Origin: Microbulbifer sp. SAOS-129_SWC
GTDB lineage: Bacteria; Pseudomonadota; Gammaproteobacteria; Pseudomonadales; Cellvibrionaceae
Length of the DNA: 64,000 nucleotides
Assembly (NCBI RefSeq): GCF_039696035.1
Contig: NZ_CP155567.1
Location: 4,459,001-4,523,000, forward strand
Reading direction: 5' to 3'
Made by a program: the position numbers and the translations under genes. Below are positions 17,017-27,314 of this stretch, in pieces. Every line of letters starts with the position of its first letter. Position 1 is the stretch's first letter. The notes under the pieces were generated by a model, which was not told the DNA's origin, searched no databases, and was given only the letters and a program-made list of their open reading frames with translations.

Positions 17017-19137
17017 TTACTCCAGATTCATTCCCAGGTGGTAGGCGAGGAAACCCCATTGATTGGCAAAATCCTCCACCTGCATCCATACCGGCTTGCC
17101 GGCACCGTGACCGGCGCGGGTCTCGATCGCCAGCCAGATCGGGTTGTCGCAACCCTGGTCGCGCTGCAGCGCCGCGGCGAACTTGTAGCTGTGCCAGGGC
17201 ACCACGCGATCATCGTGATCCGCAGTGGTGATCAGGGTCGGCGGATAGCAGGTGCCCTTCTTGGTGTTGTGCACCGGCGAGTAGGCGTAGAGCGCCTTGA
17301 ACTGTTCCTTGTTTTCACTCAGGCCATAGTCGCTCGACCACAGGCGCGCGTTGGCAGACGCGGTCTGGTAGCGCAGCATATCCTGCACCCCCACCGCCGG
17401 CAGCGCTGCCGCAAACAGGTCCGGGCGCTGGGTAATGGTCGCGCCGACCAACAGGCCGCCGTTGGAGCGGCCGCTGATGGCCAGCTTTTTCGGCGAGGTG
17501 ATCTTCTGGTCGATCAGCCACTCGGCCGCGCCGATAAAATCATCGAACACATTCTGCTTGTTCGTCTTGGTACCGGCCTGGTGCCAGGCCTCGCCGTACT
17601 CACTGCCACCGCGCAGGTTGGCCACCGCCAGGGTACCGCCCATATCCAGCCAGCCGGCGAAACGGGTGGTGAACTGCGGCGTGATGGCGATATTGAAACC
17701 GCCGTAGCCGTATAGCAGGGTCGGGTTGCTGCCGTCTTTCTTCAGCCCCTTCTTGCTCACCAGGAACAGCGGCACCCGGGTGCCGTCTTTGCTCTTGTAG
17801 AAATGCTGCGTGACGGCGTAATCGGAAAAATCGGCGGGGTACTTCGTCGCCTTGTACAGTTCGCTCTTACCGGTCTGCACATTCAGGTGGTAGACACTCG
17901 GCGGGGTGATGAAGTTACTGAAGGTGTAGAAAGTCTCGGCGTCGTCCGGCTCACCGTAGAAACCGGAAACCGAGCCGACGCCCGGCAGTTTCAGTTCATA
18001 CTGCTGCTTGCCGGCGGTATCGGTGACTACCACTTCCGATTTGGCATCCTGCAGGTAGTGCAGCACGAAGCGGTCGCCGATCAGCGACGCGCTCTGCAGC
18101 GCGTTTTTCTGTTCCGGCACCAGCTCGCGCCAGTTTTTCTTCTGCGGTTGGTCCAGGTCCACGGCAACGATGCGGCCGAGCGGTGCGTCGGCAGTGGTCT
18201 GGAAATAGAAGGTCTTGCCGTTGTTGCCGAGGTAGGTGTAGAGCCCATCCCAGTCGTCGAGCAGCTTTACCACCGCGCCGTTTTTCGCGCGCAGGTCGCG
18301 GTAGTAGATACCGTTGGCGTCGTAGCCCTGCTCGATATTGAACACCAGGTAATTGCCGTCGTGACTCAGCTCCGCGTAGGGATTGCGAGTGTCGTTGCCG
18401 GAGATGGCGTAGATGCGCTGGTCGTTGCGCTGCGGCTGGCCCAGCTTGTGGAAATACACCGCCACCTGCGCGCTGTCGTCGGCGCTGCGGCTGGAGTCTT
18501 TGGCTTTGTCTACAAAGGGATAGCGGCTGTAGTAGAAGCCGGATTCGTCCTTGGCCCAGCTGACGCCGCTGAACTTGATACCGGTCAGCACGTCCTTTAC
18601 GTCCTTGCCGGTCTTCAGGTCGCGCACGTGGTAGTCGGTCCAGTCGGTGCCGCCGTCGGAGGTGCCGTAGGCCAGGTAGTGGCCTTTGGGGCTGACCCGA
18701 TAGCGGCGCGCGGCGATGGTGCCGTCTTCACTCAGCTTGCGCGGATCCAGGGCCACGGCGCCGTCTTGTTTCAGGCTACCGGCTTCGTACAGCACGCTCT
18801 GGTCCCAGCTGCCGTCGTTGTACTGGTAAAAGTACTGTCCGGCCTTCTTGTAGGGCACACCGTAACGCTCGTACTGCCACAACTCGCCGAGGCGCTTGTC
18901 GAGCTTGTCCCAGCCGGGCAGCTTTTTCAGGCGCGGCAGCGAGTAGTCGTTCTCCGCCGTGACCCAGTCCTTTACCGGCTTGGAATCGAGGTTCTCCATC
19001 CAGCGGTAGGGCGCCGGCACCTTGGTGCCGAAGTAGTCCACCACCAGGTCGTCGGTCGGGGCCTGTGGGTAGGGGCTCGCCGCCAGCGCGGACGCGGTGA
19101 TCAGCGAACCCGCGGCCATTATTAGTATCTGTTTCAT
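17017..19137 (-). CDS. Prolyl oligopeptidase (S9A), secreted
   Basis: 706 residues with a signal peptide (about 1-19), a seven-bladed propeller region and a C-terminal alpha/beta-hydrolase domain. The catalytic triad is visible: Ser in GRSNGG near residue 556, Asp in 'TADHDDRVVPWHS' near 640 and His in RAGHG near 672. 'LLYGYGGFNIAITP' is the family's oxyanion-region loop. The enzyme cleaves short peptides after proline and here is probably periplasmic. It is the first gene of a likely unit with the epimerase, the 29-codon ORF and tag, now interrupted by the 330-bp element directly after its stop codon. Confidence 0.93.
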   Translation of the reverse strand: MKQILIMAAGSLITASALAASPYPQAPTDDLVVDYFGTKVPAPYRWMENLDSKPVKDWVTAENDYSLPRLKKLPGWDKLDKRLGELWQYERYGVPYKKAGQYFYQYNDGSWDQSVLYEAGSLKQDGAVALDPRKLSEDGTIAARRYRVSPKGHYLAYGTSDGGTDWTDYHVRDLKTGKDVKDVLTGIKFSGVSWAKDESGFYYSRYPFVDKAKDSSRSADDSAQVAVYFHKLGQPQRNDQRIYAISGNDTRNPYAELSHDGNYLVFNIEQGYDANGIYYRDLRAKNGAVVKLLDDWDGLYTYLGNNGKTFYFQTTADAPLGRIVAVDLDQPQKKNWRELVPEQKNALQSASLIGDRFVLHYLQDAKSEVVVTDTAGKQQYELKLPGVGSVSGFYGEPDDAETFYTFSNFITPPSVYHLNVQTGKSELYKATKYPADFSDYAVTQHFYKSKDGTRVPLFLVSKKGLKKDGSNPTLLYGYGGFNIAITPQFTTRFAGWLDMGGTLAVANLRGGSEYGEAWHQAGTKTNKQNVFDDFIGAAEWLIDQKITSPKKLAISGRSNGGLLVGATITQRPDLFAAALPAVGVQDMLRYQTASANARLWSSDYGLSENKEQFKALYAYSPVHNTKKGTCYPPTLITTADHDDRVVPWHSYKFAAALQRDQGCDNPIWLAIETRAGHGAGKPVWMQVEDFANQWGFLAYHLGMNLE

Positions 19138-19219
19138 GATGCCGTTCTTTCCGGTTTGATCGTTTTGTGTAATCTATGGCATTTCAGATAGCGGTTCCAC
19201 CGGGGGCAGGGGATTTACG

Positions 19220-19657
19220 ATGAGAGGATTGATACAGCGGGTGCGCCACGCCGGCGTGGCAGTGAATGGCGAATCCGTGGGCTCGATCGACCACGGCCTG
19301 TTACTGCTGCTCGGGGTCGAAGCCACCGATGATCGCGCGGCCGCGGACAAGCTGCTGCACAAGGTGCTGCACTACCGCGTGTTCGGCGACGAGCAGGGGC
19401 GCATGAACCTGAATGTACAGCAGGCCGGCGGTGGCCTGCTGGTGGTGAGCCAGTTCACGCTGGTGGCGGATACCGCCCGCGGCCTGCGACCCAGCTTTAC
19501 CCGCGGCGCCGCGCCGCAACGGGCGGAGGAACTCTACGATTACTTTGTCGAGCGCGCGCGGGCTCAGTTTGCGCCGGTGGCCTGCGGCGTGTTTGCCGCG
19601 GACATGCAGGTGTCGCTGTTAAACGATGGGCCGGTGACCTTTTTACTGGAAGTCTGA
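19220..19657 (+). CDS. dtd: D-aminoacyl-tRNA deacylase
   Basis: 145 residues, the standard DTD length. The two signature motifs are intact: SQFTL at 77-81, holding the tRNA-end-binding Ser-Gln, and NDGPVTF at 135-141 with the cross-subunit Gly-Pro. The enzyme is a dimer that removes D-amino acids (and Gly) wrongly attached to tRNA. It is transcribed divergently from the prolyl oligopeptidase gene. Its last 94 bases overlap, tail to tail, the reading frame of the aminopeptidase-like lipoprotein. Confidence 0.95.
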   Translation: MRGLIQRVRHAGVAVNGESVGSIDHGLLLLLGVEATDDRAAADKLLHKVLHYRVFGDEQGRMNLNVQQAGGGLLVVSQFTLVADTARGLRPSFTRGAAPQRAEELYDYFVERARAQFAPVACGVFAADMQVSLLNDGPVTFLLEV

Positions 19658-20745
19658 TCCGCGGCGGCCAACTCGGCCAAGCGTTGCTTGCGCGCCTTCT
19701 TGTCCATGTTGCCGAGCTGTTCCGCGGCGTCGTAGAAGGCCGGCCAGCTGCCACTCTCGCGGTACAGCTGGCGGAACGCCGGCACCTGTGACTGGTACTC
19801 GGCCACCAGCGCCAGGGTCGCGTTGTTGGTCTTGTCGATGTAATAGCGATAGCGCTCAGGGTGATCCCAGTCCGCCGACAGTTGTCGGTAGCAGGCGCGC
19901 AGCTGGCCCAGCGCCGCAGCCTTGCGCGCGCGCTTTTCGCCATCGCTGATCTGCGCGCGGTAAACGCCCGCGAGCCGTCGGCGCGCCGCCAGCATCAGGT
20001 GGTTGACCGCCAGCGCCTGGGCGCTGCGATTGGCAGCACCGCTGTCGATACTGTAACGGCGGCGCCAGTCGGGCAGTGCCAGCTGTGACACGGCGGTGGC
20101 GAAGCTTTCGTTGAACTGGGTATCGCCGGAGATATACACACGCCGGTGGGCCAATTCGTGAAACAACAGGCCGGCTAACCGCTCCGGCGTCCAGTTGACG
20201 AAGCTCGACAGGATCGGGTCATCGAACCAGCCCAGCGTGCTGTAGGCCGGTACCGGCCCCAGGTAGACATCGTAGCCCTGCGCCAGCAACTGCTTGCCCT
20301 TGGCGCTGGCCGCGGCCTTGCTGAAGTAGCCGCGGTAGCTGGCGCAGCCGACGAACGGGTAGCACCAGCGCTTCGGTTTGAGGGAAAACTCCGGCGCCGC
20401 CAGCACATTCCAGACCGGATACTTTTCTGCCAGTTTGACGTAAGTGCCGTAGGCATCGCCCACCGGCAGCTGCAGTTCGGCGTGGGCATAGGCGCGGACT
20501 TCCTGTACCAGCCGCAGTTGCTTCTGCAGTTTGGGTGACGTGGCCGGCGCCGCCACCACCTTGTCGATGGGCTTGCGCGCAACGAGGATGCGCAACTGCC
20601 CGGTCGCGGCCTGGGTGTAGTAGCCCGCGGTTTCGCACCCGGCCAGCAGGGCCAGCGCCACGAGGAGGGCGCCGCGCCGCAGCGCGTGCAGCGAGGCGCC
20701 CCGGCCCGCGGGGAAGAATTTGCACCGCCGATTGCTGTTGTACAC
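19564..20745 (-). CDS. Aminopeptidase-like lipoprotein (HELAH zinc motif)
   Basis: 393 residues as read from a GTG at 20745. The N-terminus gives a lipoprotein signal with lipobox LLAGC near residue 36. The body matches the family of predicted Zn-dependent aminopeptidases: '[25 protein letters not shown]' near residue 192 provides HExxH and the downstream Glu. An early '[13 protein letters not shown]' segment is also typical. It is probably an outer- or inner-membrane-tethered peptidase. The last ~31 codons are antisense to dtd and look unlike the rest, suggesting that the ancestral stop was lost and the frame runs on. The GTG start lacks a clear ribosome site. Confidence 0.8.
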   Translation of the reverse strand: MYNSNRRCKFFPAGRGASLHALRRGALLVALALLAGCETAGYYTQAATGQLRILVARKPIDKVVAAPATSPKLQKQLRLVQEVRAYAHAELQLPVGDAYGTYVKLAEKYPVWNVLAAPEFSLKPKRWCYPFVGCASYRGYFSKAAASAKGKQLLAQGYDVYLGPVPAYSTLGWFDDPILSSFVNWTPERLAGLLFHELAHRRVYISGDTQFNESFATAVSQLALPDWRRRYSIDSGAANRSAQALAVNHLMLAARRRLAGVYRAQISDGEKRARKAAALGQLRACYRQLSADWDHPERYRYYIDKTNNATLALVAEYQSQVPAFRQLYRESGSWPAFYDAAEQLGNMDKKARKQRLAELAAADQTSSKKVTGPSFNSDTCMSAANTPQATGAN

Positions 20746-20790
20746 TTAAGTCGCCGTTTTTATTCGCCGCTGTTTGTGGAGTATTCGGGC

Positions 20791-21021
20791 ATGCAGCCCC
20801 TCGCCGCCCTGCTGACCGTCTTTGCCCTGGTATTTGCCGCCGTGTGCTGGCTGCAGCTGGCGCGCGTCTGCTTCAGCCAGGGCACGCTGGCGGGCATTGT
20901 CGCGCTACTGCTGCCACCGCTGGCTTTGCTGTCGCTGCTGCCCCAGTGGCGGCGTCAGTGGGAATTGTTTGCCCTGGCCGGCGCCGCGCTGGTTTGTATC
21001 AGCATAGCCACATCCCTGTAA
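20791..21021 (+). CDS. Small membrane protein, unknown function
   Basis: 76 residues, beginning MQPLAALL, with three hydrophobic helices at about 3-22, 32-50 and 57-73 and a short WRRQWE basic loop. GGAG lies nine bases before the ATG. It is divergent from the aminopeptidase-like gene, with only 45 bases between the two starts. I cannot assign a family. Confidence 0.55.
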   Translation: MQPLAALLTVFALVFAAVCWLQLARVCFSQGTLAGIVALLLPPLALLSLLPQWRRQWELFALAGAALVCISIATSL

Positions 21022-21125
21022 GCGCCAGGCCCGTACCGGCGCGCCCGCAGTTGATCCACATCAAGAGCATCTCGCCGCGAAGCCCTAATCTGGACCCCTA
21101 TTGACGCCATCGGTGGGAGACGGCT

Positions 21126-21254
21126 ATGGACGCATTGATCAACCTGTTTACCAGCTTTTCCGGACTACTGAGTCTCGGCATTATTGCCTTTGTGTGCGCC
21201 ATGGCCGGCTACCTGCTGCACCTGGCGCTGCGCAATATGCGCGAGGGGCGCTGA
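21126..21254 (+). CDS. 42-residue membrane protein, DUF3149-like
   Basis: This very short frame encodes MDALINLF, then a 'GLLSLGIIAFVCAMAGYLLHLAL' helix, then a basic RNMREGR tail. The layout (acidic-aromatic start, GLLSL, one helix, basic end) is that of the small DUF3149 membrane proteins of gammaproteobacteria; the assignment is by eye. GGGAG precedes the ATG at seven bases. No function is known for the family. Confidence 0.6.
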   Translation: MDALINLFTSFSGLLSLGIIAFVCAMAGYLLHLALRNMREGR

Positions 21255-21397
21255 CCCGCTCGCGGCGCGCAAGGCCCCGCAGGCCGCGCCCTGACCGGCC
21301 CTGAACACGAATTTTTAGCGGCTCGATTGGAATTTTTTCGCATCCCGGCTCTCCAAAATATGGCAGCCTGTTCGAAGAGTTCCAAGGATCAGCCAGC

Positions 21398-21754
21398 ATG
21401 TATCGATTGAACCTGACCTGCTTCGCCTGTGCGGCGCTCCTGTCTGCCTGCCACAGCGACCCCGGGGTCGAACTCAAGACCGTAGATTACCAGTGTGAAG
21501 ATGGAGAGTCCCTGCAGGTCAAGTACGTCATCGCCGCCAGCGGCCCATCCATGGCAACACTGAGCTACGACAACAAGCTGGTGCCCATGCACCAGGAACG
21601 CGCCGCGTCCGGCGTGCTCTATGTCGCCGACAAGGACCAGCCCGGCTACCGCTGGCACACCAAGGGGCGGGACGGCATGTTGCTGCTACAGAAGATGGGC
21701 GAGGAGGAGATGCAAACACTGCTCGGGCACTGCAGCAGCGCGCCGACACCCTAG
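21398..21754 (+). CDS. MliC-family lysozyme inhibitor lipoprotein
   Basis: 118 residues. A lipoprotein signal ends at LLSAC near residue 18. The mature domain carries MliC features: 'YQCEDGESLQVKY' near 30, a basic/aromatic central hairpin 'ATLSYDNKLVPMHQERAASGVLYV' with the inhibitory Ser-Gly, and 'YRWHTKGRDGMLL'. Members insert a loop into the active site of C-type lysozyme and protect cell-wall peptidoglycan. A Cys pair (about 32 and 112) would form the conserved disulfide. It is convergent with tatC, 24 bases apart. Confidence 0.82.
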   Translation: MYRLNLTCFACAALLSACHSDPGVELKTVDYQCEDGESLQVKYVIAASGPSMATLSYDNKLVPMHQERAASGVLYVADKDQPGYRWHTKGRDGMLLLQKMGEEEMQTLLGHCSSAPTP

Positions 21755-21778
21755 CGCCATCACCATCCCGCGGACCGC

Positions 21779-22537
21779 TTACTCTTCCGGAACCTTTTTG
21801 TCCGACCTCACCCAGCGACCAAAGAAAAGCCCCACTTCGAACAGCAGCCACATGGGTACCGCCAGCAGTGACTGGGAGATGATATCCGGCGGTGTCAGCA
21901 GCATGCCGATGACGAAACAGCCGACCAGCACATAGGGGCGCTTTTTGGCCAGCTGATCCGCATCCACCGCGCCGCTCCACACCAGCAGCACTACCGCGAT
22001 GGGAATCTCAAACGCAAAGCCGAAAGCGAAAAACAGCTTTAACACCAGATCCAGGTAGCGGCGGATATCCGGCATCACCTTGATGTCCGCCTGCGCGGCG
22101 CTGACAAAAAAGTCGAACAGGATCGGGAAGACCACGTAGTAGGCAAAGGCCATGCCGGCGTAGAACAGAAACACGCTGGATACCAGGATCGGTATCGCCA
22201 CGCGCTTTTCCCGGCTGTAGAGACCCGGCGCAATAAACGCCCACGCCTGGTAGAGCACAAACGGCACCGCGACAAAGAAGGCGACCACGAACGAGGTCTT
22301 GAACGGTGTCAGGAAGGTAGAGGTGACCTCGGTGGCGATCATGCCGGCGCCCTGGGTCAGGCGCGCCTGGAGCGGCTCGGCGATGAAATGATAGATCTGC
22401 CCGGCGAAGGGCACCATGCAGGCGAAGATCAACACTACTACCAGCAGTGTCTTGATCAACCGGTTGCGCAGCTCTATCAGGTGATCGATCAGCGGCTGGC
22501 TGCTCTCGCCGCTGTCGTTGTTGTGCTGGTCGCTCAT
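21779..22537 (-). CDS. tatC: Sec-independent translocase subunit TatC
   Basis: 252 residues with six hydrophobic helices and the conserved 'HLIELRNRL' near the N-terminus and '[10 protein letters not shown]' and '[10 protein letters not shown]' segments that form the twin-arginine signal-peptide receptor. TatC works with TatA and TatB to export folded proteins. It ends a tatA-tatB-tatC unit; its ATG overlaps the tatB stop by four bases. The unit follows the his/ubi genes on the same strand. Confidence 0.97.
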   Translation of the reverse strand: MSDQHNNDSGESSQPLIDHLIELRNRLIKTLLVVVLIFACMVPFAGQIYHFIAEPLQARLTQGAGMIATEVTSTFLTPFKTSFVVAFFVAVPFVLYQAWAFIAPGLYSREKRVAIPILVSSVFLFYAGMAFAYYVVFPILFDFFVSAAQADIKVMPDIRRYLDLVLKLFFAFGFAFEIPIAVVLLVWSGAVDADQLAKKRPYVLVGCFVIGMLLTPPDIISQSLLAVPMWLLFEVGLFFGRWVRSDKKVPEE

Positions 22538-23076
22538 GGCTTGCGGCTGTTTCCCTGCGGCGGCGCTTCATGCTGCGGTTGTTCATCCGCACCCGCATCT
22601 GCTTCCGCGGGCTTGGCCGCGGCGTGATCCGGGTGGTCCGGGTTCAGGTCCGGGTCGCCGTAGTCATGCCAGTGCTCCGGGTACTCCGGATCCTCCAGCT
22701 CCTCGGCGCCTTCCTCCTGCTCCGGCAGGAAATCCTCCGCCTCGGCGGTGGGGTGGCTGCGCGCGGCCGGTTCGGCAGTGGCGGCTTCTCCGGTGACGCT
22801 TTCACGGATGCTGTCGCCGGTATCGCTGAACGCCTGTTCCATCTCCCGGCGGCTGTCTTCCAGCTCGCGCATGATGCGCTCGTTGTGCAGCTCGCGGCGG
22901 ATGTCGTCGGCACCAATCTCTTTTTCCAGCTCCTCGCGCGCGTTGTGCAGGGTGCGCTTGAGGCCGGACCACCAGCGCGCCGTGGTGCGCACCGCATCCG
23001 GCAGGCGTTCGGGCCCGATCACCACCAGGGCGACGACACCCACCAACAGCAGTTCGAAAAAACCGATATCAAACAC
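22534..23076 (-). CDS. tatB: Sec-independent translocase subunit TatB
   Basis: 180 residues. One N-terminal helix (about 4-20, '[21 protein letters not shown]') carries the family's Glu8 and the GPERLP hinge, followed by an amphipathic helix and then a long acidic, Pro/Glu-rich tail from about 95 that is likely disordered. With TatC it forms the twin-arginine receptor. It lies 15 bases after tatA and overlaps tatC. Confidence 0.95.
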   Translation of the reverse strand: MFDIGFFELLLVGVVALVVIGPERLPDAVRTTARWWSGLKRTLHNAREELEKEIGADDIRRELHNERIMRELEDSRREMEQAFSDTGDSIRESVTGEAATAEPAARSHPTAEAEDFLPEQEEGAEELEDPEYPEHWHDYGDPDLNPDHPDHAAAKPAEADAGADEQPQHEAPPQGNSRKP

Positions 23077-23091
23077 GGCGCGGCACTCGCG

Positions 23092-23352
23092 TTATTTTTT
23101 ATCCTGGGACTGTTTGTCCTGTTCCTTTGTCTTGTCCTGCGGCGGCTGCTGCGGCTCATCGTGCTGCAGGCGCTCGGACTCCTGCTCGTCCTTGTCGCCC
23201 TCCTTGCCCTCGTCCTTCATCGCCTTTTTAAAGCCCTTGATGGCGCCACCCAGGTCACCACCCAGGTTTTTCAGCCGCTTGGTGCCGAACAGCAGCAACA
23301 CAATCACCAGGATGATCAACAGCTGCCAGATGCTAATACCGCCAAAACCCAT
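23092..23352 (-). CDS. tatA: Sec-independent translocase subunit TatA
   Basis: 86 residues: N-terminal helix '[21 protein letters not shown]' with the FGxKRL hinge, an amphipathic helix containing '[16 protein letters not shown]', and a charged Lys/Glu/Asp/Gln tail. TatA oligomerises to form the translocation pore or membrane-thinning patch. First gene of the tat trio. Confidence 0.96.
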   Translation of the reverse strand: MGFGGISIWQLLIILVIVLLLFGTKRLKNLGGDLGGAIKGFKKAMKDEGKEGDKDEQESERLQHDEPQQPPQDKTKEQDKQSQDKK

Positions 23353-23411
23353 AGCTTTCTCCAGTTTCTCTGTCGCCCGTGAACGGGCCTGCTTTTATTA
23401 AGAACCTTGAT

Positions 23412-23750
23412 TTAAGAACTCTTGCCGCGGGATGCCTTTTCCTCCAGCCCCGACAGGCCGAAGCGGCGCCCCAGTTCATTCAGCACATCCTGCGAATCCA
23501 CCCCCAGATGCGAGAGCATCACCATGGAGTGGAACCACAGGTCGGCGGTTTCGCCGATCATTGCCTGCCGGTCGCCACCAGTCTCGGCGTCCTTGGCCGC
23601 GAGAATCACCTCGGTGGCCTCCTCGCCGACCTTTTCCAGAATCTTGTTCAGGCCCTTGCGGTGCAGGCTGGCCACATAGGAGCTGTCGGCGTCACCGGCC
23701 TCCCTGCGGCTCTTCAGCACCGCGTCCAGTTCGCGCAGCAGATCACTCAT
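23412..23750 (-). CDS. hisE: Phosphoribosyl-ATP pyrophosphatase
   Basis: 112 residues. The MazG-like all-alpha domain is complete: '[32 protein letters not shown]' holds the EExxE metal-binding helix, and '[13 protein letters not shown]' the second acidic set. It hydrolyses phosphoribosyl-ATP in the second step of histidine biosynthesis. It follows hisI after six bases, so the two enzymatic steps are encoded separately but coupled, unlike the fused HisIE of enterobacteria. Confidence 0.96.
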   Translation of the reverse strand: MSDLLRELDAVLKSRREAGDADSSYVASLHRKGLNKILEKVGEEATEVILAAKDAETGGDRQAMIGETADLWFHSMVMLSHLGVDSQDVLNELGRRFGLSGLEEKASRGKSS

Positions 23751-23756
23751 AATCTA

Positions 23757-24179
23757 TCACTTGTAGATGCTTTCCGGATTCTTGATCACCGGCTGCTTCA
23801 CCCGCCACTCGCCGTCCTCCAGCACGCGGTAGAAGCAGCTGCTGCGGCCGGTGTGGCAGGCGATACCGCCCTGCTGCTGCACCAGCAGCAGCACCGTATC
23901 GCCGTCGCAGTCGAGGCGCATCTCGCGCACCAGCTGCGTGTGACCGGACGACTCGCCCTTGCGCCACAGCTTACCGCGCGAGCGCGACCAGTATACGGCG
24001 ATACCTTCGCTGGCGGTCAGCGCCAGCGACTCGCGGTTCATCCACGCCATCATCAGCACCTGCCCGGACTTATAGTCCTGCGCGATCGCCGGCACCAGGC
24101 CGTCGCTGTTCCAGGTGACCTGAGCGGTGAGATCGCCGTTCGGATCTGTCTGCGTCAATGTCTCTTCCTTCAGACTCAT
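23757..24179 (-). CDS. hisI: Phosphoribosyl-AMP cyclohydrolase
   Basis: 140 residues. Visible motifs are '[10 protein letters not shown]', '[20 protein letters not shown]' and the zinc/magnesium region '[29 protein letters not shown]' with its three Cys. It opens the ring of phosphoribosyl-AMP, the third step of histidine biosynthesis. It starts 12 bases after ubiB and is followed immediately by hisE. Confidence 0.96.
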   Translation of the reverse strand: MSLKEETLTQTDPNGDLTAQVTWNSDGLVPAIAQDYKSGQVLMMAWMNRESLALTASEGIAVYWSRSRGKLWRKGESSGHTQLVREMRLDCDGDTVLLLVQQQGGIACHTGRSSCFYRVLEDGEWRVKQPVIKNPESIYK

Positions 24180-24191
24180 TGTAGGTTGGCG

Positions 24192-25802
24192 TCAGGGCCA
24201 CAGCAGCAGGATCAGCGCCGCAGCGCCGGCCACCCAGCCCAGCGGCGGCAATTGCGCCAGCCAGCCCGGCTGGGCCAGCGCCAGGGTGCCGACCGCCAGC
24301 AGCGCGCCGGCGGCGCGACGCAGGTACTGCCGGCGCCCGCGGCGACGGCTCAGTGCCAGCTGCTCACCGATGCCCTGCAACTGCGGTGCCAGCTCGCGCG
24401 ACTGCTCCAGCGCGGTGTATACCAGTTGCGGCATTTGCGGGAACTTCTCCAGCCATTCCGGCCCGTAGCGCTGGATTTCGCCGAAGATGGTTTTCGGGTG
24501 GATGCGGTCGCGCATCCAGCGCTCGAGAAATGGATGGGCAGTCTTCCACAGATCCAGCTCCGGATAAAGCTGCCGGCCCAGCCCCTCGATGTTGAGCAGG
24601 GTCTTCTGCAGCAGCACCAGCTGCGGCTGCACTGCCATATCGAATCTTCGCGCAGTCTGGAACAGGCTGATCAGCACGCGGGCGAAGGAGATCTCGCCCA
24701 GCGGCTTTTCGAAGATCGGCTCGCACACCGCGCGGATCGCCGCTTCGAAGGTGTTCACCGGCGTATCGCTGCGCACCCAGCCGCTCTGTACATGCAACTC
24801 CGCCACCATGCGGTAATCGCGGCGGAACATCGCCAGCAGGTTGCGCGCCAGGTAGTACTGGTCCTCGCGCGACAGGCTGCCGACGATGGCGGTGTCGATG
24901 GCGATGTACTGCGGCCGCTCCGGCTTGTGCCGCGACACAAAGATATTGCCCGGGTGCATGTCGGCGTGGAAGAAATTGTGCTCGAACACCTGCTTGAAGA
25001 AGATCTCCACCCCGCGCTCGGCCAGCAGCTTCATATTGGTGCCCTGGGCGCGCAGCTGCGCCAGGTCGGTCACCGGAATGCCGTCGATGCGCTCCAGCAC
25101 CAGGACGTTCTCGCGGGTGTAATCCCAATGCACCTCGGGAATATACAGCAGCGGGGAATTGGCGAAGTTGCGTTTCAGCTGGGTACCGTTGGCCGCCTCG
25201 CGCACCAGGTCCAGCTCGCCCTCGATGGTGTGGCGGTAATCCTCCACCACCTCCACCGGGCGCAGGCGGCGGCCGTCCGGCAGGAAGCGCGCCACCCAGC
25301 GCGCGATCACGCGCAGCAGGCGCAGGTCCTGCTGGATCACCCGGTCGATGCCCGGGCGCAGCACCTTCACCACCACCGACTCGCCGCTCTGCAGCAGCGC
25401 GCCGTGCACCTGTGCCACCGACGCCGACGCCAGCGGCTCGCGCTCGAATTCGGCAAAGATCTCGTCGACGCTGCCCTCCAGCGCCGCCTCGACACGGGCG
25501 ATAAACTGGTCCACCGGGAAGGGCGGCACATTGTCCTGCAGGTGGTCCAGTTCCTCGACGATATCGGGCGGCAGCAGGTCCGGCCGGGTGGACAACAGCT
25601 GGCCGAACTTGACGAAGATCGGGCCCAGCTCCTCCAGCGCACGGCGCAAGCGCTCGCCGCGCGACAGGCGCGACTGCGGCAACACTTTCAGCGGCAGTAG
25701 GAGGCCGCGCAGCAACAGCGGCCGGCGCTCGGCCGGCAGCAGCTGGTCGAGACGGTAGCGCAGGAAGACCCGCGCGATGGTGAAACTGCGTGCGATCGGC
25801 AA
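24192..25802 (-). CDS. ubiB: Ubiquinone biosynthesis atypical kinase UbiB
   Basis: 536 residues when started at the TTG at 25802, near the 546 of E. coli UbiB. The N-terminus '[20 protein letters not shown]', the '[21 protein letters not shown]' KxGQ signature, an ADCK-type ATP pocket, '[14 protein letters not shown]' (catalytic Asp) and '[10 protein letters not shown]' (metal Asp) are intact; two C-terminal helices anchor it in the membrane. It supports coenzyme Q synthesis with UbiJ and UbiE. GGGAGG lies about ten bases before the TTG, and the TTG sits just past the ubiJ stop. No ATG or GTG nearby gives the conserved N-terminus. Confidence 0.93.
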   Translation of the reverse strand: MPIARSFTIARVFLRYRLDQLLPAERRPLLLRGLLLPLKVLPQSRLSRGERLRRALEELGPIFVKFGQLLSTRPDLLPPDIVEELDHLQDNVPPFPVDQFIARVEAALEGSVDEIFAEFEREPLASASVAQVHGALLQSGESVVVKVLRPGIDRVIQQDLRLLRVIARWVARFLPDGRRLRPVEVVEDYRHTIEGELDLVREAANGTQLKRNFANSPLLYIPEVHWDYTRENVLVLERIDGIPVTDLAQLRAQGTNMKLLAERGVEIFFKQVFEHNFFHADMHPGNIFVSRHKPERPQYIAIDTAIVGSLSREDQYYLARNLLAMFRRDYRMVAELHVQSGWVRSDTPVNTFEAAIRAVCEPIFEKPLGEISFARVLISLFQTARRFDMAVQPQLVLLQKTLLNIEGLGRQLYPELDLWKTAHPFLERWMRDRIHPKTIFGEIQRYGPEWLEKFPQMPQLVYTALEQSRELAPQLQGIGEQLALSRRRGRRQYLRRAAGALLAVGTLALAQPGWLAQLPPLGWVAGAAALILLLWP

Positions 25803-25804
25803 AA

Positions 25805-26434
25805 CTACTCGGCCTCCCGCCGGGCAAAGCGTTCGCGCAGGAGACGCACCCGCGCCTCCAGGCGCTCGGTGGCCAGCGCCGCCTGCGCCAGGTCGTCGGC
25901 AAAGGCCTCGAATTGCGCCCGCGGCGGCGTGATACGCCACTCCTCACTGATCGCCTCGGCGGCCGCCTGCGGCGCGCGCTGCAGGTTGTCGTGCAGCCAG
26001 CGGCTGGCGGCGCGCAGCGCATTGCCCACCGTATGTGCCGGCACATCCCCCACCAACTGCGCCAGCGGCGCCTCCCAGTCGATGTCGAGATCGCGCAGGA
26101 TCGACTGCAGCTCTGCCAGCAACGCGCTGGAACCGCTGACGCTCACGCCCAGCTTGGCCGGCGTCGCATCCGCCTCGCGCAGCAGGCGCAGGAAGGCCAG
26201 CGCCGAACCGGCCAGCCGCGTCGACGCCGCACCCTCCACATGGTGGCGCACCTGCACCTGATCGCCCTCGATACACAGGAACAGGTGCAGCTGCGGCGCG
26301 CTGAGATCCAGCTCCAGGCACTTGCCGTCGAGTTTCTCGAGGCGCAGGCGGGTGCCCGGGTCATAGCGCAGGGCAGTGTTGATGGCGGTTTCCAGAGCGG
26401 CGTCGAAGCCGGCGCGGAATGTGGGGTCAGTCAT
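25805..26434 (-). CDS. ubiJ: Ubiquinone biosynthesis accessory factor UbiJ
   Basis: 209 residues. An SCP2-like lipid-binding domain occupies the first ~110 residues, followed by '[23 protein letters not shown]' and a C-terminal coiled coil (about 160-209) rich in Ala, Arg and Glu. UbiJ is a soluble scaffold for the coenzyme Q complex. The gene sits in the conserved ubiE-ubiJ-ubiB order, next to ubiB without spacing. Confidence 0.93.
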   Translation of the reverse strand: MTDPTFRAGFDAALETAINTALRYDPGTRLRLEKLDGKCLELDLSAPQLHLFLCIEGDQVQVRHHVEGAASTRLAGSALAFLRLLREADATPAKLGVSVSGSSALLAELQSILRDLDIDWEAPLAQLVGDVPAHTVGNALRAASRWLHDNLQRAPQAAAEAISEEWRITPPRAQFEAFADDLAQAALATERLEARVRLLRERFARREAE

Positions 26435-26466
26435 GGGCTAAAGATACAGAGGGTGGATGCTAAGAC

Positions 26467-26536
26467 GCTGCTGCTGGGGGCCGTTTGAGAAACGATTGCC
26501 GATGAGGCTGTTGAACAAACGGCCACCGGCAGCAGC
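26467..26536 (-). repeat. Inverted repeat between ubiE and ubiJ
   Basis: Arms of 21 bases at 26467-26487 and 26516-26536 pair with two mismatches and enclose 28 bases. It lies in the transcribed spacer downstream of ubiE. There is no U-tract, so it may be an mRNA-stabilising or processing structure rather than a terminator. Confidence 0.6.
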
Positions 26537-26564
26537 GCCGCCACAGGGTCAGGCTCAAGCCCCA

Positions 26565-27314
26565 TCAGGGCTTGATGCCCTTGTGCAGGGCCACGATGCC
26601 GCCAGTCATATTGTGGAACTCGCAGTCTACAAAGCCGGCGTCTGCCATCATCTGCTTCAGCGTCTCCTGGTCCGGGTGCATGCGGATGCTCTCCGCCAGG
26701 TAGCGGTAGCTCTCGGCATCGTTGGCCACCAGTTTGCCCATAAACGGCAGCAGGCGGAAGGAGTACTGGTCGTAGACCTTCTCCAGCAGTTTCGACTCCG
26801 GCTTGGAGAACTCCAGCACCAGCAGGCGGCCGCCGGGCTTCAGCACGCGCAGCATCGAGCGCAGCGCCAGATCCTTGTCGGTGACATTGCGCAGGCCGAA
26901 GGCGATGGTGATGCAATCGAAAGTGTTGTCGGGGAAGGGCAGGTACTGGGCATCCGCCTGCACCGGCACCACATTGCCGGCGATACCGCGGTCGAACAGG
27001 CGATCACGGCCCACCTTCAACATCGACTCGTTGATATCCGCCAGCACCACCTGCCCCTCCGGGCCGACGATGCGCGAGAAGCGCGCGGTCAGGTCGCCAG
27101 TGCCGCCGGCGATATCCAGGATCGTCTGGCCCTTTCTGGCGCCGGACAGCTCGATGGTGAAGCGCTTCCACAGCCGGTGAACCCCGCCGGACATCAGGTC
27201 GTTCATCACATCGTAGCGCGCCGCTACGGAATGGAAGACATCCGCCACACGGCCGGCCTTCTCATCCACCGGAACCTCTTGAAAGCCGAAGTGGGTGGTC
27301 TTGCGATCCTTCAT
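26565..27314 (-). CDS. ubiE: Ubiquinone/menaquinone C-methyltransferase
   Basis: 249 residues, typical UbiE. The SAM-binding motif '[20 protein letters not shown]' begins near residue 65, with '[33 protein letters not shown]' and '[21 protein letters not shown]' further on. It methylates the benzoquinol (and demethylmenaquinol) ring. AAGGAC precedes the ATG. First gene of the ubiE-ubiJ-ubiB-hisI-hisE-tatABC series, all on the minus strand. Confidence 0.96.
   Translation of the reverse strand: MKDRKTTHFGFQEVPVDEKAGRVADVFHSVAARYDVMNDLMSGGVHRLWKRFTIELSGARKGQTILDIAGGTGDLTARFSRIVGPEGQVVLADINESMLKVGRDRLFDRGIAGNVVPVQADAQYLPFPDNTFDCITIAFGLRNVTDKDLALRSMLRVLKPGGRLLVLEFSKPESKLLEKVYDQYSFRLLPFMGKLVANDAESYRYLAESIRMHPDQETLKQMMADAGFVDCEFHNMTGGIVALHKGIKP

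Noticed and set aside
23379..25700. Plus-strand frame of about 770 codons opposite hisE, hisI and ubiB
   Set aside because: Crosses three conserved genes; Arg/Gln/His-rich composition is typical of an antisense shadow.
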